A stretch of 58,102 nucleotides of DNA from Candidatus Saganbacteria bacterium (GTDB taxonomy: Bacteria; Margulisbacteria; WOR-1; XYC2-FULL-46-14; WPAF01), in assembly GCA_009772965.1 (NCBI GenBank), contig WPAF01000004.1:1-58102 (forward strand), given 5' to 3'. The notes under the pieces are model-generated. The model had not been told where the DNA came from. It worked only from the letters and a program-made list of their open reading frames with translations, and ran no database searches. The position numbers and the translations under genes were made by a program. This document shows positions 34,157-42,259 of the stretch, piece after piece (the first letter of the stretch is position 1; each line of letters begins with the position of its first letter).

Positions 34157-34543
34157 CTAATTATCCCGTTTATCCATTTTCTTATAACTTATGGCAATGA
34201 TATTTTTTAATTTTATGTTTATATCTTTAGAATCATCTACTCTAACACACTTGGTAATCCCAGGATATTTCATATAATCGGCGCTCTTAACTCCTTTGTA
34301 TTTCTGTTTTTCATCTAGTGAAATGCCAATATTAAGAAAATCCCTATTAAGATATATTACGACAAATACTTTGTCGGTTTTAATGTTGTAATATGTGATA
34401 TAAATCGGATAAATATCATAATTAATATTTCGCTTGGATACATTTACTATTAGTTTGTGTAATTTTTTGTAAAGTTCCCTAATTTCACCAGAACACTTCT
34501 TCTCTAATTTATTTGTTAATAATATATTGTCAGAATTAGCCAT
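34157..34543 (-). CDS. small DUF5655-like accessory protein of the R-M island
   Basis: A 128-aa protein. The order of strands and helices (IYPIYITYYNIKTDKVFVVIYL, FLNIGISLDEKQ, GITKCVRVDDSKDINIKLKNII) resembles DUF5655, a domain often attached to or beside restriction enzymes and predicted transport-type proteins. The match is by pattern only. It is first in the three-gene minus-strand operon, 2 nt from the methyltransferase, so it may be the control or specificity component. Confidence 0.5.
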   Translation of the reverse strand: MANSDNILLTNKLEKKCSGEIRELYKKLHKLIVNVSKRNINYDIYPIYITYYNIKTDKVFVVIYLNRDFLNIGISLDEKQKYKGVKSADYMKYPGITKCVRVDDSKDINIKLKNIIAISYKKMDKRDN

Positions 34544-34628
34544 AAATTCAATTAATTTTACGCTTCTTTAGAAGGTAGCGCAAGTTAAGACGCGGGTATC
34601 CTGGCATCCTAATTGCTTTTATATCTTC

Positions 34629-34985
34629 ATGAAATATATGTTTCTGTTCTGCTTATGTTTATTTTTATCCTCCTGCTCCATGCAGGATCAGCAATTAACA
34701 ACTAAAACAAATCCAATAAATGTTGAAACCTCAAAAGAATCTTCTGCGCTATATGTTTATGGGGGCATTGTGAATTCAAAAACGATATTCCTTAGGTTTG
34801 GAGAAGACCCAATCCCTCTTTCCTGCGGTTATGTCAAATTAGTTGGCGCCGTTAATTCAGATTTTCCTGAGGCCTTGATAGAAGTAGGGGGGAAGGGAGT
34901 AAGAATTGAAGAGGGAAATGCCATAGGCGATTATAAAATAGCCGACATAAATGAAAGGGAGGTCAAGCTGTGCTTAAAAAAATAA
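34629..34985 (+). CDS. PilP/GspC-like lipoprotein, secretin partner
   Basis: A 118-aa lipoprotein: signal peptide with lipobox LSSC (Cys at about 16). The C-terminal region GGKGVRIEEGNAIGDYKIADINEREVKLCL matches in outline the homology region of PilP and GspC, which links the inner-membrane platform to the secretin. It overlaps the secretin gene by 16 nt, supporting that role. The rest of a pilus or type II secretion machine is not in this window. Confidence 0.65.
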   Translation: MKYMFLFCLCLFLSSCSMQDQQLTTKTNPINVETSKESSALYVYGGIVNSKTIFLRFGEDPIPLSCGYVKLVGAVNSDFPEALIEVGGKGVRIEEGNAIGDYKIADINEREVKLCLKK

Positions 34986-36076
34986 TTCCTTTGCTGATCC
35001 TGCTGTCTATCCCCGTGTTAGCCGGCGAAATCAATTTTCAAGACGCGAATATCTCTGATGTAGCGCAAATATTGGCAAAACAGGCGGGGTTGAATATTGT
35101 CATGAACTGCGATTCCCCCAAAAAAACCTCAATCCATTTAACAGATATGCAGCCGGAAGAAGCGCTTGAATATATCTTAAGGGCAAATGGATATAACTAT
35201 GAAAAAAAAGGAAATGTTGTTTTAGTCTCAACTCTTCCTCAAGATATTTCGCAAACAGCGTATAAAGGGATTTCGCGCATTGTTAAGTTGAAATATATCT
35301 CCGCGGAAAAAGCTTCGGCTCTGATGGCAAAAATATTCACCGGCATTACGGCAATTTCAGGCGCGAGATCAAATAATTTAGTAATTCGGGGAAAAGAAAG
35401 TGATATTGATGAAGCGGAAAAATTGTTATCTGATATTGACCAACCGATTCCGCAAGTGTTAATTGAGGCAAAAGTAGTTGAAATGTCAGAGTCGGATACA
35501 ATCAGGTTTGGGATTGACCATAATTCCGGTATTTTTAAATTTATCAACGGCAAAAAGCAGGACATAGATTCAACGTTAAACACATTGCTGGGCAATGGCA
35601 AGGCCAATTTGCTGGCAACTCCCAGGATTTCAACTTTAGACAACAGCGAAGCAACGATTAACATTGGCAGCCGCATACCTTACGCTGTCCCAGTATCTTC
35701 CGGCTCCGCTTCTACCCAATGGACGGTTGATTATATTGACGCGGGAGTAAAGCTAAAAATTACACCGCAAATAGGGCAGGGCAACCAAATTACAACTTTT
35801 ATCCAGCCGGAAGTTTCATCAATTTCAGAATGGAGGACAACATCAGCGGGAGAGTTCCCCGTTATTTCAACCCGCAATGCGTCTGCCACGGTAAAGGTAA
35901 AAACAGGGGAAACAATTGTTGTCGGCGGGCTGATGTCCGAATCTGACAGGGTAAATGTCACACGAATCCCGATTTTAGGGCATATACCAATTTTGAATTT
36001 TTTCTTCCAGAATCGGACGGTTGAAAAAGCTAAAACAGAAATTGTTTTTTTAATTACGCCGTATGTAGTTAACTAG
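34970..36076 (+). CDS. small secretin (PilQ/GspD family)
   Basis: A 368-aa outer-membrane secretin forming the gated ring of type IV pilus or type II secretion systems. It has a signal peptide (1-18), an STN/N0-like domain (20-80, EINFQDANISDVAQILAKQA), one N1-type domain (about 90-150, SRIVKLKYISAEKASALM) and a secretin domain (about 155-368) with LLATPRISTLDN, VPVSSGSASTQW and VVGGLMSE. It is shorter than PilQ or GspD (500-700 aa) because only one N-domain repeat is present. GTG start. It ends against the convergent UPF0280 gene. Confidence 0.9.
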   Translation: MLKKIIPLLILLSIPVLAGEINFQDANISDVAQILAKQAGLNIVMNCDSPKKTSIHLTDMQPEEALEYILRANGYNYEKKGNVVLVSTLPQDISQTAYKGISRIVKLKYISAEKASALMAKIFTGITAISGARSNNLVIRGKESDIDEAEKLLSDIDQPIPQVLIEAKVVEMSESDTIRFGIDHNSGIFKFINGKKQDIDSTLNTLLGNGKANLLATPRISTLDNSEATINIGSRIPYAVPVSSGSASTQWTVDYIDAGVKLKITPQIGQGNQITTFIQPEVSSISEWRTTSAGEFPVISTRNASATVKVKTGETIVVGGLMSESDRVNVTRIPILGHIPILNFFFQNRTVEKAKTEIVFLITPYVVN

Positions 36077-36794
36077 GGACAATTTTTATCCTGCCAAGGA
36101 CGCCCATCCTGTCATCTTTTATTATTAGCACGCCCATCAGGCCGCGGATTTTTTTTGCTATTTCTATCCCTTTATCAATTGTTTCAATGCTTTCCACCAC
36201 ATTGCCAATAGCAGAAGCCGCGGCATCGGCTAGGGCGGCTGATTTAGCGATAACACACACCGCGTCTGCCTTGCCAAAAGAAAAAGAAGGGCCGATTGTG
36301 CCGGAAGATGTGCAAACCCCGCAGGGAGTATCTTTGGGATCGATTTCTAAAGCGATTTTTTCAGAAAAAGGGGAACTGCCGGAAAAAATGCCAACCTTCC
36401 TGGTTTTATTTATTTTTAAGAAAATATCCCCGCCGTTTTCAATTATTATTTCATTTGTAAATTTTAATAATTCTTTCCCCACTAATTCTGCCATTGCGCC
36501 GGCCACTGCCGCCATAGGCCCAACTTTGGCGCGTTTTGCCGCCCAGGCCATATTTTTTATAATTTGCTTTGAAAAAAATGGGACATTCAGCGGGCTGTAC
36601 GCTTCCTGGAATTCCGGATGCTCGGAAATATATTTTGAAATATCGCCGCGGTATTTTGCAATTGAAAGCTGGGCGGAGTCGTTTAAATATTTGTCGGCCA
36701 TAATTAATAAATCGGTTTCGCCTTCAATCACTTCAAACTTAACAAGACCCTCGGCGTTTGTGTATTCGCGGTATTTTCTTAATTCAAATGACAT
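36069..36794 (-). CDS. UPF0280 family protein (ApbE-like)
   Basis: A 241-aa protein of UPF0280, a small family known mainly from methanogens and anaerobes and structurally related to the FAD-binding flavin transferase ApbE. Recognisable blocks are FFSKQIIKNMAWAAKRAKVG, GPMAAVAGAMAE, IIENGGDIFL and GVCTSSGTIGPSFSFGKADA. The reaction is not established; an ApbE-type flavinyl transfer or a C1-metabolism role has been considered. Rnf subunits RnfD and RnfG in this window need covalent FMN, so an ApbE relative is notable, though identity is not proof. It lies 3 nt downstream of aroE. Confidence 0.85.
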   Translation of the reverse strand: MSFELRKYREYTNAEGLVKFEVIEGETDLLIMADKYLNDSAQLSIAKYRGDISKYISEHPEFQEAYSPLNVPFFSKQIIKNMAWAAKRAKVGPMAAVAGAMAELVGKELLKFTNEIIIENGGDIFLKINKTRKVGIFSGSSPFSEKIALEIDPKDTPCGVCTSSGTIGPSFSFGKADAVCVIAKSAALADAAASAIGNVVESIETIDKGIEIAKKIRGLMGVLIIKDDRMGVLGRIKIVPS

Positions 36795-36797
36795 AAA

Positions 36798-37613
36798 TCA
36801 AGCCAGTAAAGCTTCTTTTGCGGCTTTTAGCATAACATTTGTTGGCGCCGGTTTCCCGGTAAAAATAGTAAAAGCGAGCGCTCCCTGCCTTACCAGCATC
36901 CCTAAGCCTGAAATTGCCTTAGCTTTAAAGTTTTTTGCCAGCTTTAGCAGTTTTGTTTCATAGGGATTATATACAAGATCATAAAGTACAATTTTATTGT
37001 GCAGTTTTATATTATCAGGCAGAGGGCAATCATTAATATTTGGATGCATGCCAATGGGAGAGGCGTTAACCAATAAATCTGCGGTGCTGATTTCTTTTTG
37101 CAAGTTGTTTGAAATATTCCCTTCCACAAAAGAGGCTAAACTTTTTGCTTTTTCTGCAATTGCGTCATGGATTGTTATTTTTTTTGCGTTGTTTTTCTTC
37201 AACATCACTGCGACAGCCCTGCCTGCTCCTCCCGCCCCCAGGATAACGCAGTTTTTCCCTTTGGGATTAAATTTTGCGTCTTCTTTGAGCGATTCAATAA
37301 ATCCCGGGCCGTCGGTATTATATCCGACAAGTTTTCCACCCTGGTTGCAAACGGCATTTACCGCCCCAATTTCTCGGGCGAGATCTGTAATTTCATCAAG
37401 CAAGGGCAATATTGCTTCTTTATGGGGAATAGTCACATTAAAGCCGGCAAAATTTGCGGCGCGCAAACCGTCAATTTTTTTTGTTAGGTTTTCAGGAGAA
37501 ACTTCAAGAAGCACATATTCAAAATCAATGTTTAAATGCTTATACGCGGCGTTGTGCATGGCTGGGGAAATTGAGTGGCCCAGGGGATATCCAATCAGCG
37601 CGACCGTTTTCAT
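36798..37613 (-). CDS. aroE: shikimate dehydrogenase
   Basis: A 271-aa NADPH-linked enzyme reducing 3-dehydroshikimate in aromatic amino acid synthesis. Substrate residues SISPAMHN (about 14-21) and NVTIPHKE (conserved catalytic Lys), and the NADP loop GAGGAGRAVAVML (about 127-139), are intact, as is QGALAF near the end. Length is typical. Its promoter TTGACC-16-TAGAAT ends 6 nt before the ATG, predicting a leaderless transcript. Confidence 0.95.
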   Translation of the reverse strand: MKTVALIGYPLGHSISPAMHNAAYKHLNIDFEYVLLEVSPENLTKKIDGLRAANFAGFNVTIPHKEAILPLLDEITDLAREIGAVNAVCNQGGKLVGYNTDGPGFIESLKEDAKFNPKGKNCVILGAGGAGRAVAVMLKKNNAKKITIHDAIAEKAKSLASFVEGNISNNLQKEISTADLLVNASPIGMHPNINDCPLPDNIKLHNKIVLYDLVYNPYETKLLKLAKNFKAKAISGLGMLVRQGALAFTIFTGKPAPTNVMLKAAKEALLA

Positions 37614-37619
37614 GGTTTT

Positions 37620-37647
37620 ATTCTATCATACTTGCGAAAACGGTCAA
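37620..37647 (-). promoter_or_regulatory. aroE promoter, leaderless
   Basis: On the minus strand TTGACC (37647-37642) and TAGAAT (37625-37620) are 16 bases apart, and 6 nt later comes the aroE ATG. It interleaves with the plus-strand promoter of the neighbouring gene. Confidence 0.6.
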
Positions 37648-37660
37648 TGTAATGTAAAAT
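37632..37660 (+). promoter_or_regulatory. promoter of the Re-citrate/homocitrate synthase operon
   Basis: TTGCGA (37632-37637) and TAAAAT (37655-37660) are 17 bases apart. Transcription would begin near 37667, ahead of the AAGAGG ribosome binding site and ATG 37678. Confidence 0.55.
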
Positions 37661-37677
37661 AATTTAAGAGGTAAAAA

Positions 37678-38913
37678 ATGGCAAGAATATATATTATAGA
37701 TGTGACCAACAGGGATGGAGTGCAAACTTCGCGTATTGGGTTGGCAAAACTCCAAAAAACCCTTATCAATTGGTATCTTAACGAAATGGGAGTTTTTCAA
37801 TCTGAATTTGGCTTTCCTTTTACCCATCATGAAACAAATTATTTAAATGCCAACATTGAGCTTGCGGAAATGGGAGCTTTATCCCCAATACGCCTTGAAG
37901 GCTGGGCTAGGGCAATTAAAAAAGATGTTGAGCTTTCATTTAAGCTGGTTCCAAACATAAAACATCTTAATTTGTCGATTTCAACCTCGCAGGTAATGCT
38001 TGATGGGAAGTTTATGGGAAAGATGAGCGAGAATGATGTAATCAAAGTGATGGTGGAAGCGACAGAAACAGCTTATAAAATGGGGGCGCAAACGGTTGGC
38101 GTAAACGCGGAAGATGCTTCACGCACAGACATTGAATATTTAATTAAGTTTGGCTTGGCGGCAAAAAATGCCGGGGCAAAGCGCTTGAGATATTGCGACA
38201 CCCTTGGCGCGGACGATCCGATGACAATTTATGAGAGAATAAAACATATTGCCAAAAAAGTTGAAATTCCAATCGAACTGCATTGCCACAATGATTTAGG
38301 CATGGCGGCGGCGTGTTCAGTGCTTGGGGCGCTAGGAGCTTTAGATGCGGGACAGGACGCTTACATCAATACCACAATAAATGCTGTTGGAGAAAGAGCC
38401 GGGAACGCGGATCTTTTATCCGTTTTGCTTGCTTTAAAATACGGAAGCGGATTTAAGGACAAAAATCTTTTATCACCTGAAATAAAACTTGATAAAATAT
38501 GGGCGTTTGCAAAATATGCTTCATACGCTTTTGGGATTCCAATCCCGGTAAACCAGGTTGGGGTTGGGGCTAATGCGTTTGCGCACGAGTCGGGAATACA
38601 CGCGGACGGCGCCCTAAAGAACCGCAGGAATTATGAGCTTTATGATTATGAAGAACTGGGAAGAGGGGAGCCGGAATTGGTTGAAACCGGAAGGATGATT
38701 ACGGTTGGAGAATATTCCGGGATCAAGGGCTTCCGCAATGTTTTTGGAAATTTAGAAGTTGAATTTAAAAACGATGAAGAAGCGGCCAATGTGTTAGAAC
38801 TTGTCCGTTATGCCAATGTGCACACCCAAAAACCGTTAACCAAAGAAGAATTGTTGTTTGTAGCCAAGCATCCGGATCAAGCAAGAAAAATAATGACAGT
38901 AATACCCACATGA
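37678..38913 (+). CDS. Re-citrate synthase / homocitrate synthase family enzyme
   Basis: A 411-aa TIM-barrel acyl-CoA condensing enzyme of the isopropylmalate/homocitrate synthase superfamily. Catalytic and metal residues are in DVTNRDGVQTSR (Arg-Asp near residue 11), ELHCHNDLGMA (HxH metal pair) and NTTINAVGERAGNADL. VNAEDASRTD and HESGIHADG are also family marks. The DVTNRDGVQ start and YLNEMGVFQSEFGFP resemble, from memory, the anaerobic group that includes Re-citrate synthase. Malate dehydrogenase and fumarase in the same operon favour citrate synthesis over lysine or nitrogenase-cofactor homocitrate. Isopropylmalate synthase is less likely because the regulatory domain is missing. Confidence 0.8.
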   Translation: MARIYIIDVTNRDGVQTSRIGLAKLQKTLINWYLNEMGVFQSEFGFPFTHHETNYLNANIELAEMGALSPIRLEGWARAIKKDVELSFKLVPNIKHLNLSISTSQVMLDGKFMGKMSENDVIKVMVEATETAYKMGAQTVGVNAEDASRTDIEYLIKFGLAAKNAGAKRLRYCDTLGADDPMTIYERIKHIAKKVEIPIELHCHNDLGMAAACSVLGALGALDAGQDAYINTTINAVGERAGNADLLSVLLALKYGSGFKDKNLLSPEIKLDKIWAFAKYASYAFGIPIPVNQVGVGANAFAHESGIHADGALKNRRNYELYDYEELGRGEPELVETGRMITVGEYSGIKGFRNVFGNLEVEFKNDEEAANVLELVRYANVHTQKPLTKEELLFVAKHPDQARKIMTVIPT

Positions 38914-39350
38914 AGCCAAAAGTTGGGATTATCATTGGTTCACAATCTGACCTTCCGATAATTGAAAAGGCCACAAAACTTTTGATGGAAATGGGAATTG
39001 ACTATGAGTTGACAGTTTCTTCCGCCCATCGCAACCCCAAACAAGTTGCGCAATTCGCGAAAACCGCAGAAAAAAAATACGACCTGATTATTGCCGGCGC
39101 CGGTTTAGCGGCGGCGCTGCCGGGGGTTGTGGCGGCGCATACGTATCTTCCGGTTATTGGGATTCCCATAGCATCAAAAGCGCTGATGGGGCATGACGCC
39201 CTTTTTTCAATAGTACAAATGCCTCCCGGCGTGCCTGTTGCCTGCGTGGCGATTGACGGCGCAAAAAACGCGGCGATTTTAGCGGCAGAGATCCTTTCTT
39301 TAAAATATCCCAAATTGAAAGTTAAACTTAAAAAATTCAAAGGGAGATAA
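38910..39350 (+). CDS. purE: 5-(carboxyamino)imidazole ribonucleotide mutase
   Basis: A 146-aa class I PurE, catalysing N5-CAIR to CAIR in purine synthesis. The substrate-binding signature GSQSDLP (about 10-16), SSAHRNP (about 40-46) and GAGLAAALPGVVAAHT, ending with MPPGVPVACVAIDGAKNAAILA, are intact. It overlaps the preceding gene by 4 nt and cvpA follows after 3 nt, giving the familiar purE-cvpA neighbourhood of purine genes inside a TCA-type operon. Confidence 0.95.
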   Translation: MKPKVGIIIGSQSDLPIIEKATKLLMEMGIDYELTVSSAHRNPKQVAQFAKTAEKKYDLIIAGAGLAAALPGVVAAHTYLPVIGIPIASKALMGHDALFSIVQMPPGVPVACVAIDGAKNAAILAAEILSLKYPKLKVKLKKFKGR

Positions 39351-39353
39351 ACA

Positions 39354-39935
39354 GTGAACTCACTGGATATGTACATTGGAGCCGCAATGCTGGTTCTTTT
39401 TGCATATGGCATCCAGTCGGGAATAATAAGATCGCTAATTTCGGTTTTTGGGGTTTATCTTGCGGTTTATCTTTCACAAAATTTAACTGACGGAATAATC
39501 AAAATGGCGTCCATTTTATCTGCGGAAGAATCAAAAATCGGGCATATTGTTGTTTTGATTGTGACATTTATTGTTTTGTGTATAATTGTCGAATTTTTCC
39601 TTTACATGTTAAAAAATGTAATAAATATTTCTATCCTTGGATCGATTGATAAAATCCTAGGCGGGATAATTGGCGCATCTAAGGCTCTTGTTATTGCCGG
39701 GTTTATTATTGAGGCAGTTATGCTTTTGCCGCCTTCAAAGGATCAGTTAAATACTCTTAACCATTCGTTTCTAAAAGACTGGGCAGATAAAGCATTTAAA
39801 AATACATATCCGTTAACTATTTCCGCGGTGCCAAAAATCCGCGATTTTTTTACAGAAAGGGTTGAGGTTAGAATTAATAGCATAAATTTTGTTTCTGCAG
39901 AAGCGGAAAAAATAAAGAAAGCGATCCTAGAATGA
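39354..39935 (+). CDS. CvpA-family membrane protein
   Basis: A 193-aa inner-membrane protein of the CvpA (colicin V production) family, with about four transmembrane segments (roughly 8-25, 28-45, 62-88, 105-123). LDMYIGAAMLVLFAYGIQSGIIRSL and LGGIIGASKALVIAGFII are family-typical. In other bacteria it is linked to envelope stress and purF. GTG start; it overlaps mdh by 4 nt. Confidence 0.8.
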   Translation: MNSLDMYIGAAMLVLFAYGIQSGIIRSLISVFGVYLAVYLSQNLTDGIIKMASILSAEESKIGHIVVLIVTFIVLCIIVEFFLYMLKNVINISILGSIDKILGGIIGASKALVIAGFIIEAVMLLPPSKDQLNTLNHSFLKDWADKAFKNTYPLTISAVPKIRDFFTERVEVRINSINFVSAEAEKIKKAILE

Positions 39936-40855
39936 AAATTACTGTAGTTGGCGCGGGCAACGTAGGCGCGCAATGCGCTTACAGGCTTGCCCAAAAACAA
40001 GCCGGAGAAGTTGTCCTTATTGACGTAGTAGCGGGCCTGCCCCAGGGAAAAGCTTTGGACATGATGCAGGCAGGTTTTATCGAGGGCTTTTCAACTAAAA
40101 TCAAGGGAACAAATGATTATAAGGACACAAAAGATTCAAATGTTGTTGTAATTACGGCTGGGCTGGCAAGAAAACCCGGCATGTCCAGGGATGATTTGAT
40201 TTCAAAGAATGCGGAAATAATTGCTTCGATTGTAAAAAATATTGTCCAATATTCTCCAAAGGCCATATTGATTATTGTCACAAATCCGCTTGATGTTATG
40301 ACATATTTTGCGTATAAGTTGTCCGGTTTTGACCACAGGAGGGTTTTTGGGATGGCGCCTTTGCTTGATGCCGCCAGGATGCAGTATTTTATTGCTGAGG
40401 CATGCGGAGACGCGAATAATATTTATGCCGAGGTTTTAGGCAGCCATGGCGACCTTATGGTTCCTGTCCCAAGATTTTCTACAGTAAAAGGAAAACCAAT
40501 TACTGAAATATTAAATCCAGAGCAGGTAAATAATATTGAGCAAAAAACAAAAAACGGCGGCGCGGAAATTGTCGGCCTATTAAAAACAGGCTCCGCTTAT
40601 TATGCCCCGGGCTCAGCCGCGGCCCACATGGCTGAGGCAGTAGCAAAAGATAAAAAAGAAGTGATAGGAACCTGCTGTTATCTAACCGGCGAATACGGGC
40701 TGAGCGATGTTTATATCGGGGTTCCTGCGAAAATTGGCAGGGGAGGGGTAGAAGAAGTGATCGAGCTTGACCTTTTAGCGCCAGAAAAAAAAGCCCTCCA
40801 TGATTCTGCGAATGCAGTAAAAGAAATATGCGAGAAATTAACACTTCCCAAATAA
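39932..40855 (+). CDS. mdh: malate dehydrogenase
   Basis: A 307-aa NAD-dependent dehydrogenase interconverting malate and oxaloacetate. The nucleotide loop GAGNVGAQCA (7-16), NAD-specific aspartate in VLIDVV, catalytic triad in DVMTYFAYKLSG and GSHGDLMVP, and the arginine in LARKPGMSRDDL, which selects malate over lactate, are visible. It is the LDH-like tetrameric type. Fumarase follows with a 28-nt overlap. Confidence 0.93.
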   Translation: MKITVVGAGNVGAQCAYRLAQKQAGEVVLIDVVAGLPQGKALDMMQAGFIEGFSTKIKGTNDYKDTKDSNVVVITAGLARKPGMSRDDLISKNAEIIASIVKNIVQYSPKAILIIVTNPLDVMTYFAYKLSGFDHRRVFGMAPLLDAARMQYFIAEACGDANNIYAEVLGSHGDLMVPVPRFSTVKGKPITEILNPEQVNNIEQKTKNGGAEIVGLLKTGSAYYAPGSAAAHMAEAVAKDKKEVIGTCCYLTGEYGLSDVYIGVPAKIGRGGVEEVIELDLLAPEKKALHDSANAVKEICEKLTLPK

Positions 40856-41658
40856 AACAAGCCGTTTCTGATCTTTGCCAAAAATCGAGCTATACATTGG
40901 CGGATGGAGTTATGGATTTATTGCGCGGCGCGTTAAAAAATGAAGAATCAAAAACCGGCAAAGAAATTATTACTCAAATTATTGGCAATGCGGAAATCGC
41001 GCAGAAAGAAAAATTGCCATTATGCCAGGACACAGGAATTGCGGTTGTCTTTATTGAAATCGGGCAGGAAGCAATAATTGTCGGCGGGGAAATTAAAGAA
41101 GCGGTAAATGAAGGGGTAAGCCAAGGGTATAAAAATTTAAGAAAATCGGTAGTTTTAAATCCAATCGATAGAATAAATACCAAGGACAACACTCCCGCGA
41201 TAATACATGAAGAAATTGTTGACGGCTACAATATAAAAATTGGGATTTTGCCAAAAGGCGGAGGGGCAGAAAACATGAGTGCGATAAAAATGTTTCTACC
41301 AACCGCAAAAAAAGAAGACTTAATTAAATTTATTGTTGAAACTGTGGTTTCTAACGGCGCAAAAGCTTGTCCCCCGCTTATTTTAGGTATAGGAATTGGG
41401 GGAACTTTTGACTATGCCGCTTATTTGGCCAAAAAAGCTTTAACCAGAAAGATAGGCGCGAAAAATAAGGACACTGTTGAACTTGAAAAAGAAATTTTAA
41501 GCCAAGTTAACAAGACTGGCCTTGGGCCAATGGGACTTGGGGGAAGGGTTACTGCTTTAGCTGTCCATATTGAAACGCATCCATGCCATATAACCAGCTT
41601 GCCGGTGGCAATTAATTTTGAATGCCATGCCCACCGCTACCAGGAAATTATTTTATGA
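40828..41658 (+). CDS. class I fumarate hydratase, alpha subunit
   Basis: A 276-aa iron-sulfur fumarase N-terminal subunit, hydrating fumarate to malate. Cluster cysteines appear in LPLCQDTGI, KACPPLILGIGIGG and HIETHPCHITS. GGGAENMSA and GRVTALAVHIE are also typical. The two-subunit form is characteristic of anaerobes and archaea and is oxygen-sensitive. The gene overlaps mdh upstream and the beta subunit by 4 nt downstream. Tartrate dehydratase has a similar sequence, but mdh context favours fumarase. Confidence 0.92.
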   Translation: MREINTSQIKQAVSDLCQKSSYTLADGVMDLLRGALKNEESKTGKEIITQIIGNAEIAQKEKLPLCQDTGIAVVFIEIGQEAIIVGGEIKEAVNEGVSQGYKNLRKSVVLNPIDRINTKDNTPAIIHEEIVDGYNIKIGILPKGGGAENMSAIKMFLPTAKKEDLIKFIVETVVSNGAKACPPLILGIGIGGTFDYAAYLAKKALTRKIGAKNKDTVELEKEILSQVNKTGLGPMGLGGRVTALAVHIETHPCHITSLPVAINFECHAHRYQEIIL

Positions 41659-42257
41659 AGGAAATATCCACCCCCTTAGATGATAAGACGATAAAATCCC
41701 TAAAAGCCGGCGACCAGGTGCTGATTTCAGGGATTGTTTACGTTGCCAGGGATGCCGCGCACCAAAAGGGAATTCCTTTTGATGTTAAAGGACAAATCAT
41801 ATTTTATGCCGGGCCCACGCCGGGGGATCCGATCGGTTCAATTGGGCCAACCACCGCATCCCGAATGGATCCTTTTATCCTGCCATTATTAAAAAAGGGG
41901 CTTAAAGCAACAATTGGCAAAGGCCCGCGTTCAGAAGGAGTAAAAAAAGCCCACAAAAAATATAAAGCGGTATATTTTACTGCAACCGGCGGGGCGGCCG
42001 CCTTGCTTAGCAAAACGGTTGTTCGCTCGGAAGTTATTGCCTATCCAGAATTAGGCGCTGAAGCAATCTTAAAACTTGAAGTAGTAAAATTCCCCGCGAT
42101 TGTGGCTTATGATTCACATGGCGGCGACCTCTTTCAAAAGGGCAGGAAAAAGTATTCGAAATTGGTTACAATCCGTCATTCCCGCGGAAGCGGGAATCCA
42201 TTTAATTCTCTGGATGCCGCATCAAGCCTGCCTGCCGGTCAGGCAGGTGCGGCATGA
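41655..42257 (+). CDS. class I fumarate hydratase, beta subunit, with a repeat-encoded tail
   Basis: A 200-aa beta subunit of the two-part fumarase. GPTPGDPIGSIGPTTASRMD and IGKGPRSEGVKKAHKKY form the catalytic half that joins the alpha subunit. The natural C-terminus should end near GGDLFQKGRKKYSKLV; the last ~27 residues (IRHSRGSGNPF... AGQAGAA) are encoded by a palindromic intergenic repeat (42174-42259) that has replaced the normal stop. ATG 41655, overlapping the alpha subunit by 4 nt, is chosen over a longer frame. Confidence 0.92.
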   Translation: MKEISTPLDDKTIKSLKAGDQVLISGIVYVARDAAHQKGIPFDVKGQIIFYAGPTPGDPIGSIGPTTASRMDPFILPLLKKGLKATIGKGPRSEGVKKAHKKYKAVYFTATGGAAALLSKTVVRSEVIAYPELGAEAILKLEVVKFPAIVAYDSHGGDLFQKGRKKYSKLVTIRHSRGSGNPFNSLDAASSLPAGQAGAA

Positions 42258-42259
42258 CA
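42174..42259. repeat. compound palindromic repeat at the fumarase/SBP junction
   Basis: Outer ends GTCAT...ATGAC flank three hairpins: CCCGC-GGAA-GCGGG (42181-42194), GCCGCA/TGCGGC, and CCTGCCTG/CAGGCAGG. GTCATTCCCGC...GCGGGAATCC is a common form of dispersed bacterial palindrome. The element supplies the end of one coding sequence and the possible start of the next. Confidence 0.75.
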
